From Streptomyces sp. AM 4-1-1 (GTDB taxonomy: Bacteria; Actinomycetota; Actinomycetes; Streptomycetales; Streptomycetaceae), in NCBI RefSeq assembly GCF_029167625.1, contig NZ_CP119145.1, positions 3,348,001 through 3,412,000 on the forward strand: a stretch of DNA of 64,000 nucleotides. The letters are read 5' to 3'. Of this stretch, positions 7,544 to 15,809 are shown one piece after another. The stretch's first letter is position 1; each line of letters begins with the position of its first letter. The notes under the pieces are model-generated. The model was not told where the DNA came from. It searched no databases and saw only the letters and a list, made by a program, of their open reading frames with translations. The translations under genes were made by a program, and so were the position numbers.

Positions 7544-9651
7544 GCGCCGAAGCGGGTGACCGATCCGGTCCGGACTCCCCGCACGGTTCGAGTGGTTCGG
7601 ACGGTTCGGAGAACTCCGGCCCGGCGGGCGCGGGGAGTTCCTACCTCGACAACCAGCAGAGACTGGACCAGGGCATGGCTGTCATGGGCGGAATCACCGG
7701 CGACGTCACCATGCTGTTCACCGGCCCGCGCGACGACGCCGTCACGGATTACATCGTCAAACCCCGTCTGCGGGAGGGCCCTTATCCCGCTGCGGACGTC
7801 CACGCCCGATTGCGCGGATTCGTCGAACCGCCCTCCTACGCGCGCTGCCGAAAGGTGCTGGACGGCCACCTGTTGATGCTGAGGGCCCGCAGCGGAACAG
7901 GCGCGAGCACGACCGCGTTCGCACTGCTCGCGGAGCGGTACGGAACCGATGGCATCACCGGCCTCGACTCACCGGACGATCTCTCGCGCTGGTCCCCGAC
8001 GGAAGGCCGCGGCTATCTGCTGCAGGGCCTGTCCCCGCAGGCCGCCGCTTCACTCGGCGAAGTCGTACTCACCGCACTGGCCGGGCGGCTGCGCCGAGAA
8101 CGCGCCCACCTCGTCGTCACCGTCCCCGCGGAAACGCCGCTCCCCCACGACACGGTGCCCTGGCAGGTCGCCCACCGGCCGCCGCCGCCGGCCGAGGTGG
8201 CCGCGAAACGCCTCGGCACCCTGACCGAGACGGGCGAACTCACACCTGTGCAGGAGTCCGAGGCGTTGGGTCACCTCGCCTCCGCCGACTTCTCCGGCTA
8301 TCTGCACGCCCACCCACTGCCCCAGGACGGTGTCGAGGCGGCGGACGGGCTGCGCGATCTCGTCGTACTGGGGAAGCCCGCCACAGCCGTACTGGAGGAG
8401 CTGCGGACCGGCAGCCCCTCAGCGGCCCGCCAAGCGCTGACCGAGTCACGCCACCGGTCCGACAGCCTCTCCCTGATGGCGGCGATCTCGCTGCTGCCCG
8501 GACAGGACCGTACGGTCATCGAGGAGTACAGCGCGATTCTGCGCCCCCTGTTCGACGCACGCCACAGCCCGGACCCGGCCACGGCCGGAGGGCCGGAGCG
8601 CGTCGACACGTCCGGGCCGGGCGCGGAGGGGTCGCAGGCACGCCGCGATGTCCTCGGACCTGCCTTCGAGGACCGGCTGGCAGCGGTCGGGGCGCGGTTG
8701 CTGGCACCCCGTTCCGGAGCGGCACAGCGCTACCCGGTTCAACCGGTCGCCTTCTCCGGCCGACATCGGTCGGAGACCCTGCTCCGGAGCCTCTGGCTCG
8801 ACTACGAGGGCATGGCGAGCCTGCTGTGGCGGGCCCTGGGCACGGCGCCCCACCACCCCGACGTCGAACTGACCGCGGGGCGGGCCATCGGCAAGGTGCT
8901 GGCCCACGCGACCGGTCCGGACACCCTGCGCCAGCTGTACCCCTTCGCCTCGTCGGACAAGCGCTGGCACCGTCGGCTGGTCGCGTACGCGCTCGGCGAG
9001 ATGGTCCAGTACCCGGCTCTCACCGGTGCGGTACGGAATCAGTTACGGGACTGGAGCCGGGCCACCCCCGTCCCGCTGCGCTGCACCGTGGCCGATACCT
9101 GCGCCGGCAGTTACGGTCTGGCCCGCCCCGCCGTTGCGCTGAAGCTCCTGGACTCGGTGCTGGACGGGCCGGGCAAGGGTCTGGAGGTCGGTCTGCGCAC
9201 CGCGGTGTCCCTCGCGCTCAGCACTCTGCTCTCCGAGCAGGACAACCACGGCGACGTCCTCGACCGGCTGCGTAATTGGCAGGCGGCCGAGCCGGGAACA
9301 CCACCTCACACCCTGGCGGTCCACGTCATCGAGTCGATGAGCCTGACGAGCTTCCCTCGACCGGGCTCGCCCGGTGTGGGGCGGGTACGCCTCGCCGATC
9401 TGCTCACCGATCAGCCCCGGCGAGCCGTCGGCCTCGTGGTCATGGCCCTCGACGACCCCGCCACACACGCGGCGACGGCCACCGGCCTGTCCCTGATCGA
9501 GAACGATCCCGGCGAACGGCACCGGACCGACTTCCCGCGCTTCCTCGCGGCGCTCTCCGGTGAGGCCCGGAGCCACCGTGGTGTCCTGCGTTTCATCCTG
9601 AGCCGCCATCGCGCCCGGGCGGTCTTCCCAGCAGAAGGGTCCGCCTCATGA
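7540..9651 (+). CDS. Large protein of unknown function, degenerate P-loop and helical-repeat C-terminus
   Basis: 703 residues, GTG at 7540 overlapping the previous stop. The first 30 residues are disordered and Ser/Gly-rich. Residues 33-62 repeat the neighbour's tail motif (SYLDNQQRLDQGMAVMGG, then ITGDV). Residues 110-130 read HLLMLRARSGTGASTTAFAL, which has the shape of a Walker A loop but with Ala in place of Lys, and a following hydrophobic strand RAHLVVTVPAE sits where Walker B would be without its acidic pair. The rest is alpha-helical and Leu/Ala-rich, like HEAT- or ARM-type repeats (about 330-690). I do not recognise a named family. It could be a sensor or scaffold in a STAND-like role without ATP hydrolysis. 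The stop overlaps the next start (ATGA). Confidence 0.7.
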   Translation: MSAEAGDRSGPDSPHGSSGSDGSENSGPAGAGSSYLDNQQRLDQGMAVMGGITGDVTMLFTGPRDDAVTDYIVKPRLREGPYPAADVHARLRGFVEPPSYARCRKVLDGHLLMLRARSGTGASTTAFALLAERYGTDGITGLDSPDDLSRWSPTEGRGYLLQGLSPQAAASLGEVVLTALAGRLRRERAHLVVTVPAETPLPHDTVPWQVAHRPPPPAEVAAKRLGTLTETGELTPVQESEALGHLASADFSGYLHAHPLPQDGVEAADGLRDLVVLGKPATAVLEELRTGSPSAARQALTESRHRSDSLSLMAAISLLPGQDRTVIEEYSAILRPLFDARHSPDPATAGGPERVDTSGPGAEGSQARRDVLGPAFEDRLAAVGARLLAPRSGAAQRYPVQPVAFSGRHRSETLLRSLWLDYEGMASLLWRALGTAPHHPDVELTAGRAIGKVLAHATGPDTLRQLYPFASSDKRWHRRLVAYALGEMVQYPALTGAVRNQLRDWSRATPVPLRCTVADTCAGSYGLARPAVALKLLDSVLDGPGKGLEVGLRTAVSLALSTLLSEQDNHGDVLDRLRNWQAAEPGTPPHTLAVHVIESMSLTSFPRPGSPGVGRVRLADLLTDQPRRAVGLVVMALDDPATHAATATGLSLIENDPGERHRTDFPRFLAALSGEARSHRGVLRFILSRHRARAVFPAEGSAS

Positions 9652-10556
9652 CCGGTCCGCTCATCGCACCTCTGAACTTCTCGCCGACCTGGCAACTGTT
9701 CCGGCACCGCCTCGGTTCCGCCGAGGACCGCGCCCTGGTGTTCCTGGCCGACGGCGGGGACGACGCGATGGTGCCGCCCCGAGGCGGTGACTACTGGGGC
9801 TATCCGAGACCGACGGTGCGCGCGGTGCGTCAGGGGGACTTCTTCGACATCGTGTGGGTCTCGCTCGCGGAACGGCGGATCTCGGTCGACATCCCGCGCC
9901 GGCCGCCGAAACCCCCTGCCCGTTACGAGGTGGCCTGGAGGATCAGCAACCCGGTCGTCGCGGCGAGGAACCAGGTCACCGAGGAACGGGCCCGTCACCT
10001 GGTGGTCGGCCACATCAACGAGAACGCCACCCTGCCCGCCACCCCCGATCCGCTACGGAGGCCGCCGGCCCACTTCGGCACGACCGAGGTCGAACCGCCC
10101 GGCCGGCCACAGGTGATCGACGACTTCGGCCTCACGTACTGGTTCCTGGACCCACCGGCCGCGTTCCTGCCCACCCCTGGCACCGGCGCGGAGCCCACTC
10201 TTCCGGCAGGCTTCGGCGAAGTCCACCGTGAGGCGTACCAGTTCTACCGGGAGGTTGTCGCGGGCGGTCCCGTCGGCCTGGCGGCCCTCTGGCTCCTGAA
10301 CCAGCCGGAACAGGCGAGGGAGGTCCTCGACTGGACGGTGACCCACCGCGGTCTTCTCTCCGACTGCGACAGCTGGGAACACACCCTCGCAGCGACACTT
10401 CGGTCATTGACGCCGGAGGACCGGGGCTTCGTCGGCGTCAACGTGGCCCGCGTCCTGAGTGACGTGGGCGTCCCGCAAGGCGACGAGATCCTGCGCAGGA
10501 TCGGCCACGCCGACGCCTCGGGCGACGGGAACAGCCCGTACGGGGATTCCCGGTGA
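9648..10556 (+). CDS. Conserved-operon protein of unknown function (faintly SPFH/band-7-like)
   Basis: 302 residues, ATG at 9648 overlapping the upstream stop. The segment ARYEVAWRISNPVVAARNQV followed by a charged helix is faintly like the strand-helix core of SPFH/band-7 proteins (usually a V-x-W/Y-R-V-x-DP pattern), but I cannot assign it with confidence. The second half is Pro-rich and then helical (PVGLAALWLLNQPEQAREVL). No membrane segment, signal peptide or catalytic motif is visible. Its fixed place between the P-loop-like protein and the PycTM-like effector, with overlapping ends on both sides, says it acts in the same complex or pathway. Confidence 0.6.
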   Translation: MTGPLIAPLNFSPTWQLFRHRLGSAEDRALVFLADGGDDAMVPPRGGDYWGYPRPTVRAVRQGDFFDIVWVSLAERRISVDIPRRPPKPPARYEVAWRISNPVVAARNQVTEERARHLVVGHINENATLPATPDPLRRPPAHFGTTEVEPPGRPQVIDDFGLTYWFLDPPAAFLPTPGTGAEPTLPAGFGEVHREAYQFYREVVAGGPVGLAALWLLNQPEQAREVLDWTVTHRGLLSDCDSWEHTLAATLRSLTPEDRGFVGVNVARVLSDVGVPQGDEILRRIGHADASGDGNSPYGDSR

Positions 10557-11077
10557 CCTTCCGCCCGCCGTTCGCCCGCCGTCCGCCGAACGAGGCGGAA
10601 CCGGAGGACGTGGTGGCACTCTCACGGGAGCTGATCGCCCAGAATCACGTCGAGATAGGCCGCGCCGACGGCAAGGCCGCTGTCCTGCTCGCCACCGGGG
10701 GATCGCTGCTCGGCCTTCTCCTGATCCGGCGTCCGCCCGGTACCTCCTGGCCACGCCCCCTGTGGTGGACGGCGACGGTCGCCACGACCTTGGCGCTGCT
10801 GTTCCTCCTGGCCGCGCTGTTGCCGCGGCACGGGTCGAGAATGAGGGAGAGCTCCCGCGCCCTCGCCTACTACGAGGACGTGTTCCAGGCGGAGAAGCGC
10901 GCGGAGTTGTCGTCCGGACTCCTCCTGAGCAGCTGCGACCCTCACCCTCGCCTGTTCCGCGCCCTGACCGGCACCAGCCGCATCGCCCGCGCCAAGAACA
11001 GGTGCGTGCACGTGGGCGTTCTCATGCTGCTGCCGGCGATCGCGGCCGTGAGCGCGGCGCTGCTGTCCGGCGTCTGA
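10553..11077 (+). CDS. PycTM/Pycsar-effector-like membrane protein
   Basis: 174 residues, GTG at 10553 overlapping the upstream stop (GTGA). An N-terminal helix leads to RADGKAAVLLATGGSLLGLL (37-56), matching the D-x-KA entry to the first transmembrane helix that characterises the Pycsar effector (PycTM, DUF5706) family. A second membrane helix spans about 70-90, a conserved-looking central region RALAYYEDVFQAEKRAELSS follows, and a third helix is at about 152-172. In Pycsar systems a cyclase makes cCMP or cUMP upon infection and PycTM opens the membrane. Here it is the last gene of the cyclase-like operon, consistent with an effector role. Family assignment is by motif and topology, not by search. 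Confidence 0.65.
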   Translation: MTFRPPFARRPPNEAEPEDVVALSRELIAQNHVEIGRADGKAAVLLATGGSLLGLLLIRRPPGTSWPRPLWWTATVATTLALLFLLAALLPRHGSRMRESSRALAYYEDVFQAEKRAELSSGLLLSSCDPHPRLFRALTGTSRIARAKNRCVHVGVLMLLPAIAAVSAALLSGV

Positions 11078-11147
11078 AGCACGACGTGACGACTGGCCGA
11101 CCGGACGGCGACCGGACGGCTGGAGGACTGCCCGAGAGCGGCATCCG

Positions 11148-11183
11148 TAGGGGGTCCCCAACGCCCATGGTGGGGCTCCCTAC
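11148..11183. terminator. Terminator hairpin between convergent genes
   Basis: Inverted repeat GTAGGGGGTCCCCA (from 11148) against TGGGGCTCCCTAC (ending 11183), with one bulged base and a ten-base loop. It follows the PycTM-like gene and precedes the convergent serine hydrolase gene, so it probably serves both. Confidence 0.65.
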
Positions 11184-11276
11184 GTGTGACCCCGTTCTCG
11201 GCTGACGGCTGTCCCGGCCGGCGGGGAGCAACGTCCCTGGCCCGGAGGCCCTGGCCCGGAGGCCCCCGCCGCGCGG

Positions 11277-12560
11277 TCACCTGCGCAGCGGCTCCGGGGA
11301 GACTCCGACGGTCTCCTCCTTCGCGATGTGGGCCGAGTCCGCCGAGGCCGCGCGTGTCGCGGAGGGCGACGACGGGCGTCCGCAGAAGACCGGGTCGAGG
11401 GTGGCTCGCTCGGCGGTGAAGACCTTCGAGTTGTTGGAGGCGTTCGCCGAGACGGTCAGCTGCCTGGCGCCGTCCTTCGTCGTGTACGAGTAGGTCTGGT
11501 ACCCCTGGAGGATGCCGTCGTGGCCGTACACCTGAGTGCCGCAGGAGAGGGTGAACCGGCGCAGGCCGAGGCCGTAGCCGGACGTGCCGGTGGAGTCCAC
11601 CGGCTGCGTGGCCTCCATCTCGGCGAGCAGTGCCTTGGGCAGCAGCGCGCCGCGTGTGAGCCCCCGCCAGTACGTGTTGAGGTCGGCCGTGCTGGAGATC
11701 GCGGCGCCGGCGGCCCAGATCCACGAAGCGGTCTGCTCGGTCGCGTCGAACAGCGGCTTGGAACGGTCGTCCTCGGTGAGGTAGCCGATGGCGTGCGGGC
11801 CGCCGATGCCCTTGCGGGGAACGACGAAACGGGTGTCGTCCATGCCGAGGGGCCACAGAACGCGCTCGTTGAGAACCCGGGCGAAGGGCTTTCCGGTGAC
11901 GTGTTCGACCAGCAGGCCCAGCACCACGAAGTTCGTGTTGGAGTACTGGTACCGGCTGCCCGGGGTGAACTGCGAGCCATGGGCGACGGCCCCCGCCACC
12001 AGTCCGGTCGGGTCGTACGTCTTGTACCGGAACTGCTGGAAGCCCGTGACGGTGTCGCCCACCAGAACGCCGGGCAGGTCGTTGCTGTAGTCGTACAGGC
12101 CGCTGGTGTGGTTCAGCAGTTGTCGCACGGTGATCGGGGAGCCGGCCGGCAGCACTCCGCCGGGGAGGCGGTCGACGGCGGGGGCGTCGAGGTCGACCTG
12201 ATGCCGGGCGACGAGTTGGAGTGTGAGTACGGCGGTGAAGTTCTTGGTGATGCTGCCGATCCGGAACTCCCCCTTCGGGTCGACCGGCTTACCGGTCGAC
12301 ACGTCACCGGTGCCGACCGCCGCCGTACCACCGCGACCGCCGCGGTCGCTCACACGCGCGAAGGCACCGGGCGAGCCGGCCGCGACGACACCCTTCAACG
12401 CCTCCTGAAGCCCCTGGTAGTCGGGGGACGGGACGGCCGGGACCGATGCCGGGGCCGCGTGCGCGGGGACAGCGGTGAACATGCTGCACGCGGTGATGGC
12501 CGCCAAGGCGGCTGCGGCGGCGAAGGTGCTGCGCTTGGTGCCGCTGGGACGAGAGGACAC
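11277..12560 (-). CDS. Secreted serine hydrolase (beta-lactamase class C / D-Ala-D-Ala carboxypeptidase type)
   Basis: 427 residues with a Sec signal peptide (basic start, hydrophobic core, cleavage near AHA-AP, residue 35-37). Penicillin-binding fold motifs: SITK (Ser103 nucleophile, Lys106), YSN (206-208) and HDG near 350 in place of KTG. Streptomyces R61-type DD-carboxypeptidases and esterase-like beta-lactamase relatives share this set. Likely acts outside the membrane on peptidoglycan or D-peptides. Start GTG at 12560 encodes SSRPSG after the initiator; the ribosome site is modest (TGGAG). An extended C-terminus after the catalytic domain (CGRPSSPSATRAASAD) is low-complexity. Monocistronic. 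Confidence 0.85.
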   Translation of the reverse strand: MSSRPSGTKRSTFAAAAALAAITACSMFTAVPAHAAPASVPAVPSPDYQGLQEALKGVVAAGSPGAFARVSDRGGRGGTAAVGTGDVSTGKPVDPKGEFRIGSITKNFTAVLTLQLVARHQVDLDAPAVDRLPGGVLPAGSPITVRQLLNHTSGLYDYSNDLPGVLVGDTVTGFQQFRYKTYDPTGLVAGAVAHGSQFTPGSRYQYSNTNFVVLGLLVEHVTGKPFARVLNERVLWPLGMDDTRFVVPRKGIGGPHAIGYLTEDDRSKPLFDATEQTASWIWAAGAAISSTADLNTYWRGLTRGALLPKALLAEMEATQPVDSTGTSGYGLGLRRFTLSCGTQVYGHDGILQGYQTYSYTTKDGARQLTVSANASNNSKVFTAERATLDPVFCGRPSSPSATRAASADSAHIAKEETVGVSPEPLRR

Positions 12561-12725
12561 GACGGGACTCCAGGTTCTGTGCCGTTGGGAGAGTGCGGCG
12601 ACCGCGACCGCGACGGCAGCCGAGCAACCGCTACTAGTGCATACGGGTTTGGGAGGGAGTGGGTTGCTTCGGGTCGGAGAGGAATTGCCGGGGCATCCGG
12701 TGCGGGGCCGGCCGGGCGGAAGCTC

Positions 12726-13529
12726 TCAGGAAGCAGGCACCCGCTCGATGTGCAGGACTTCATGGGCGTGCGGGATGGTGTAGCCGCCATCGGGGTCCGC
12801 GAAGTGGTCGCGTACGTAACTCTCCAACTCGCGGCTGTCGGGGAGCGTTTCGCGCTCACCCTGGATGTGCACGCCGAGGTGGAACCGCGCGACGGTCACC
12901 GTGTCCGCAAGGCTTGTGCTGTGGTAGCGGGCCGGCAGAGTCATCCGGCGCATCGCTCCGACGGTGTCCGCGTGTGCCGCCGACGAAGTCCTGAGGTCGG
13001 CCGCCAGCTCGGACAGGGCGAACCGGGCGCCGGTGAAGTGCCGCACCATTCGCATGCAGTCGTTGTCCGGGTCCTGGAGCACCACCAGGGCCTCCCGGCC
13101 TGGTTCGACCCAGCTCAGGACGCGCAGGACGGTGGGTACCCAGTCGGGGCGCGGGACGTAGTAGAGCACGTGGGAGAGGAGCGCCAGGTCGACCGGCGGC
13201 GATCTCACCTCGGCTTCGAGTACGGGGGCGCTCAGGACCGTGGCGGCGGGGCAGTTACGCCTCAGCAGCTCGCGCATGTGGGCACTGGGCTCGATGCACA
13301 CGGTGTGCTCGAAGTACCGGCCCAGACAGCGGGTCGTCGTCCCGTCCCCCGGTCCCACGTCCAGGAACGTGCGTCGGGCGGGGAGTTCGGACGCGAGGTC
13401 GGACAGGTAGGCGTGGGTCGCCCTCTTCTCGTCCGTACCGGCGAGGAAGAGCGCGAAGGCGTCCCGGTACGCCGCGCCGGTCATCGGCGGCCGTCCGGCC
13501 GGGCCGGTCCCGCCCTGTGCCACACCCAT
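12726..13529 (-). CDS. SAM-dependent methyltransferase (class I)
   Basis: 267 residues. Motif I FLDVGPGDGTTTRCL at about 54-68 with an acidic end of strand two (VCIEPSAHM) identifies a Rossmann-type SAM methyltransferase. Motif IV region reads DLALLSHVLYYVPRPDW, typical of small-molecule (methyltransferase type 11/12) enzymes. The remainder is a C-terminal sheet with VHIQGERETL. ATG at 13529 chosen for the upstream GAAGG at proper distance; a second Met (MTGAAY) lies 15 codons in. Substrate unknown. No functional partner adjoins it. Confidence 0.8.
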   Translation of the reverse strand: MGVAQGGTGPAGRPPMTGAAYRDAFALFLAGTDEKRATHAYLSDLASELPARRTFLDVGPGDGTTTRCLGRYFEHTVCIEPSAHMRELLRRNCPAATVLSAPVLEAEVRSPPVDLALLSHVLYYVPRPDWVPTVLRVLSWVEPGREALVVLQDPDNDCMRMVRHFTGARFALSELAADLRTSSAAHADTVGAMRRMTLPARYHSTSLADTVTVARFHLGVHIQGERETLPDSRELESYVRDHFADPDGGYTIPHAHEVLHIERVPAS

Positions 13530-13759
13530 GCCCACACCTTCGAAGAGTCCGCTGCCCCGACGTGACGGGCACCTCACGGTGGCATCCGCGGTGCGCTGCG
13601 AGTGGCAGGTTCGGCGCGTGGGGCCGGTGAGCGGGAGTGCGGGGGTCCATGTGCGCGCCCCTGTGCGCCGTGCGCGCCCTCGGGGCAATCACCCCGAGGG
13701 AGAGGGCGGTGGCCGACGACACGGGGTCCGCGATGCGTCGTACCGACAAACGCGCCCGT

Positions 13760-13863
13760 GGCCACGTCCGCGATGCCCGTGGTGGCGTCCATGGCCACGT
13801 CCGGGATGCCCGTGGTGGCGTCCATGACCACGTCCGCGATGCCCGTGGCAGCGTCCATGGCCG
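13760..13863. repeat. Three tandem copies of a 33-bp repeat upstream of the HNH gene
   Basis: The core GATGCCCGTGGTGGCGTCCA begins at 13772, 13805 and 13838, i.e. a 33-bp period (eleven codons) with a few substitutions. All reading frames stay open across it, giving His/Gly/Arg- or Arg/Gly-rich peptides, but none has a credible start and ribosome site. The flanking 13530-13771 shows nothing else recognisable. Confidence 0.75.
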
Positions 13864-13903
13864 TGCCGCCGGCGAAGCACGGGTCAGCCCTTAGGATCAC
13901 CGG

Positions 13904-14878
13904 ATGGACTGGCTTGAGCGTGCCGCGTCGTTGAGGCAGTGGTCTGCGAACGGGATACGCGCTCCGCACAAGCCCCTCCTGTTGCTGTACGCGCTCGGCG
14001 GCTTCCAGCGGGACGCGGAGGGGGAGTTGCGCTACAGCGAGGTGGAGCAGGATCTGCGGCGGCTGCTGGCCGAGTACGGTCCGGGGAACCGGACGACCCC
14101 CGCCTACCCCTTCCACCACTTGGTCAACGACGAGGTGTGGGAGGTCCGCACCCATCGTGGTGCCGGCAGCCCAGGCACCGGGGTGCGGGAGTTGCGCGCG
14201 TCCGGGGCGGCGGGGCGACTCGCTCCGGGGCTACGGACGGCGTTGCGGCGGGACCCGTCACTGCTGGGGCGGATGGGACAAGTCCTGCTCGATCTGCACT
14301 TTCCCCCCTCGCTCCACGGTGAGCTGTGTGAGGCCATCGGCCTGGAACTGGATTCGGCCGGGATCGAGTTGACGCCGGGGACGAGAGCGCGGCGTCAACG
14401 GGATCGGAACATGCGTGAGTTGGTGCTCACCGCATACGAATACCAGTGCGCGTTCTGCGGTTACGACGGACGGATCGGTGCGGTGTCCGTCGGGTTGGAA
14501 GCCGCGCACGTGCGCTGGTGGGCGTTCGACGGGCCGGACGACATCGACAACGGGCTGTGCCTGTGCTCGCTCCACCACAAGCTGTTCGACAAGGGCGTCC
14601 TCGGGCTCGGTGACGACCACCTCATCAAGGTCTCCCAGCACTTCGTCGGCCGGAGCGCCGCCGCCCGGCAACATGTGGTGGCGCTCGCGGGCCGCCCGGT
14701 CATCGGCCCTCAGCCAGGGGTGCGACGGGTCGCCGCGACCCACCGCGACTGGCACGCGCGGCAGGTCTTCCACGGCACGGCCCGCCCGGCGGCGGGTGCG
14801 GGTGCGGGGGTGGGAGTTGAAGCGGGAGCGGAAGCAGGGACGCGGGTGGGAGCGGGAGAAGGGCCGGGTGCTTCTTAG
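13904..14878 (+). CDS. Type IV restriction endonuclease, sulfur-binding domain plus HNH (SprMcrA/ScoMcrA-like)
   Basis: 324 residues. The N-terminal 150 residues match the sulfur-binding domain (SBD) that recognises phosphorothioate DNA backbones: GIRAPHKPLLLLYALGGFQR near 17-36, EVEQDLRRLLAEYGP, then PAYPFHHLVNDEVWEV. The C-terminal half is a beta-beta-alpha HNH nuclease with zinc ligands CAFC (about 182-185) and a CSLHH pair, catalytic AAH near 199 and NGLCLCSLHHKLFD near 216-229. Two-domain SBD-HNH enzymes such as SprMcrA cut DNA near phosphorothioated sites. The last 45 residues are Gly/Ala-rich and probably disordered. No dnd genes are nearby, as expected for a host that excludes modified DNA. 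The start is weakly supported (GGATCACC). Confidence 0.82.
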   Translation: MDWLERAASLRQWSANGIRAPHKPLLLLYALGGFQRDAEGELRYSEVEQDLRRLLAEYGPGNRTTPAYPFHHLVNDEVWEVRTHRGAGSPGTGVRELRASGAAGRLAPGLRTALRRDPSLLGRMGQVLLDLHFPPSLHGELCEAIGLELDSAGIELTPGTRARRQRDRNMRELVLTAYEYQCAFCGYDGRIGAVSVGLEAAHVRWWAFDGPDDIDNGLCLCSLHHKLFDKGVLGLGDDHLIKVSQHFVGRSAAARQHVVALAGRPVIGPQPGVRRVAATHRDWHARQVFHGTARPAAGAGAGVGVEAGAEAGTRVGAGEGPGAS

Positions 14879-15068
14879 AGCCGGGAGGAGGCTGGGGGAC
14901 GGCCGATCGATCCGGGCAGCCTCTTCGTCCGACGGTCCGGTCCGGGCCTGTGCCGTTGCCTCGGTCCCGGGCCCCGGGCTCTTGGCCCGGCCCATCCGGA
15001 GCCCCCGGGCAGACCGGTCCGGGTGAGACGGGGATGGGGCGGGATGGGGTGGACGAGCGGGCCGACCG

Positions 15069-15644
15069 TTACCGGGCGGGGGTTTCCGGCGGCGGGGCGT
15101 CGGTCGGCGGGTTCCCGGGCAACTGGGTTTCGGACGGCGGGACTTCGGACGGCCGGGTGTCGGACGGCGAACCGTCGGTCGGCGGCTGCCAGTCCGGTGT
15201 CTGGGCGAAGAAGACGTTGATCCGTCCGAGGAGCGTGCCGTACTCGGACGGACTGAGGCCGACACGTGCCTGGCGGAGCAGGGCTTCCAGCATGTGCCAG
15301 CGTTCGTCGACGCGGGCCTGCGAGCCGGCCGGAAGGGGTACGGGGTCCGCGGCGCGCTTCTCGGCCTCGATGGCCCGGAGTGCTTCGGCGGCTCCGGTGC
15401 GGCCGACGGCCTCCAACTGTTCCGGGCGGACCTCCACCGCGTGAGCCATGCGGGCCAGGGTGTCGTCCGGACTCCGGAAGGGGACCTTCTCACCGCCTAC
15501 CGCCTGGTAGCCGGAGACGATCTGCCGCCATCGGGTCCCACTGATACCGGCTCGCCGTGCGGCATCCACCTGGGAGAGCCGTGATGTCGCGAGGGCTGCC
15601 TTGATCAGCTCCCCCTCGGGCGGCGCGGGCGGGCGCTCAGTCAT
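15069..15644 (-). CDS. XRE-family helix-turn-helix protein
   Basis: 191 residues. An N-terminal HTH is seen in ATSRLSQVDAARRAGISGTR, with RQIVSGYQAVGGEKVPFRS continuing the domain and a PDDTLARMAHAVEVRPEQLE helix typical of actinobacterial XRE proteins. The middle is helical (VDERWHMLEALLRQARVGLS) and the last 45 residues are Pro/Ser/Thr-rich repeats, encoded by an imperfect repeat visible in the DNA. ATG at 15644 gives the usual MTERPP start; a GTG six codons upstream is possible. Divergent from the small XRE gene at 15810, sharing a promoter region full of palindromic half-sites. Confidence 0.75.
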   Translation of the reverse strand: MTERPPAPPEGELIKAALATSRLSQVDAARRAGISGTRWRQIVSGYQAVGGEKVPFRSPDDTLARMAHAVEVRPEQLEAVGRTGAAEALRAIEAEKRAADPVPLPAGSQARVDERWHMLEALLRQARVGLSPSEYGTLLGRINVFFAQTPDWQPPTDGSPSDTRPSEVPPSETQLPGNPPTDAPPPETPAR

Positions 15645-15752
15645 GCGGCGAGCTTCGCACAACTACGCATCGAGCGTCCAGTTCGCTCCGGCCCGGAAAG
15701 CCCTTCCCCCTTGTCCAGCCTGGGTAGATGTGCGCTAGTCCTGGGCTAGATG

Positions 15753-15768
15753 TGCGTAGTTCTACGCA
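15753..15768. promoter_or_regulatory. Palindromic operator in a divergent XRE promoter region
   Basis: TGCGTAGTTCTACGCA has perfect 7-bp arms (15753-15759 and 15762-15768) around TT. Related half-sites surround it: CTACGCA at 15663, GCGCTAG near 15733 and again just before the 15810 start. The cluster lies between two divergent HTH genes, so autoregulation by one or both is likely. Confidence 0.65.
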
Positions 15769-15809
15769 AACTACTTGTGCGTTGCGCTACTACGCGCTAG
15801 TTTCGAGGT

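Noticed and set aside
13689-13880. Minus-strand His/Gly/Arg-rich 63-residue frame across the 33-bp repeats
   Set aside because: All frames are open because of the repeat; no ribosome site, and the opposite strand reads equally well.
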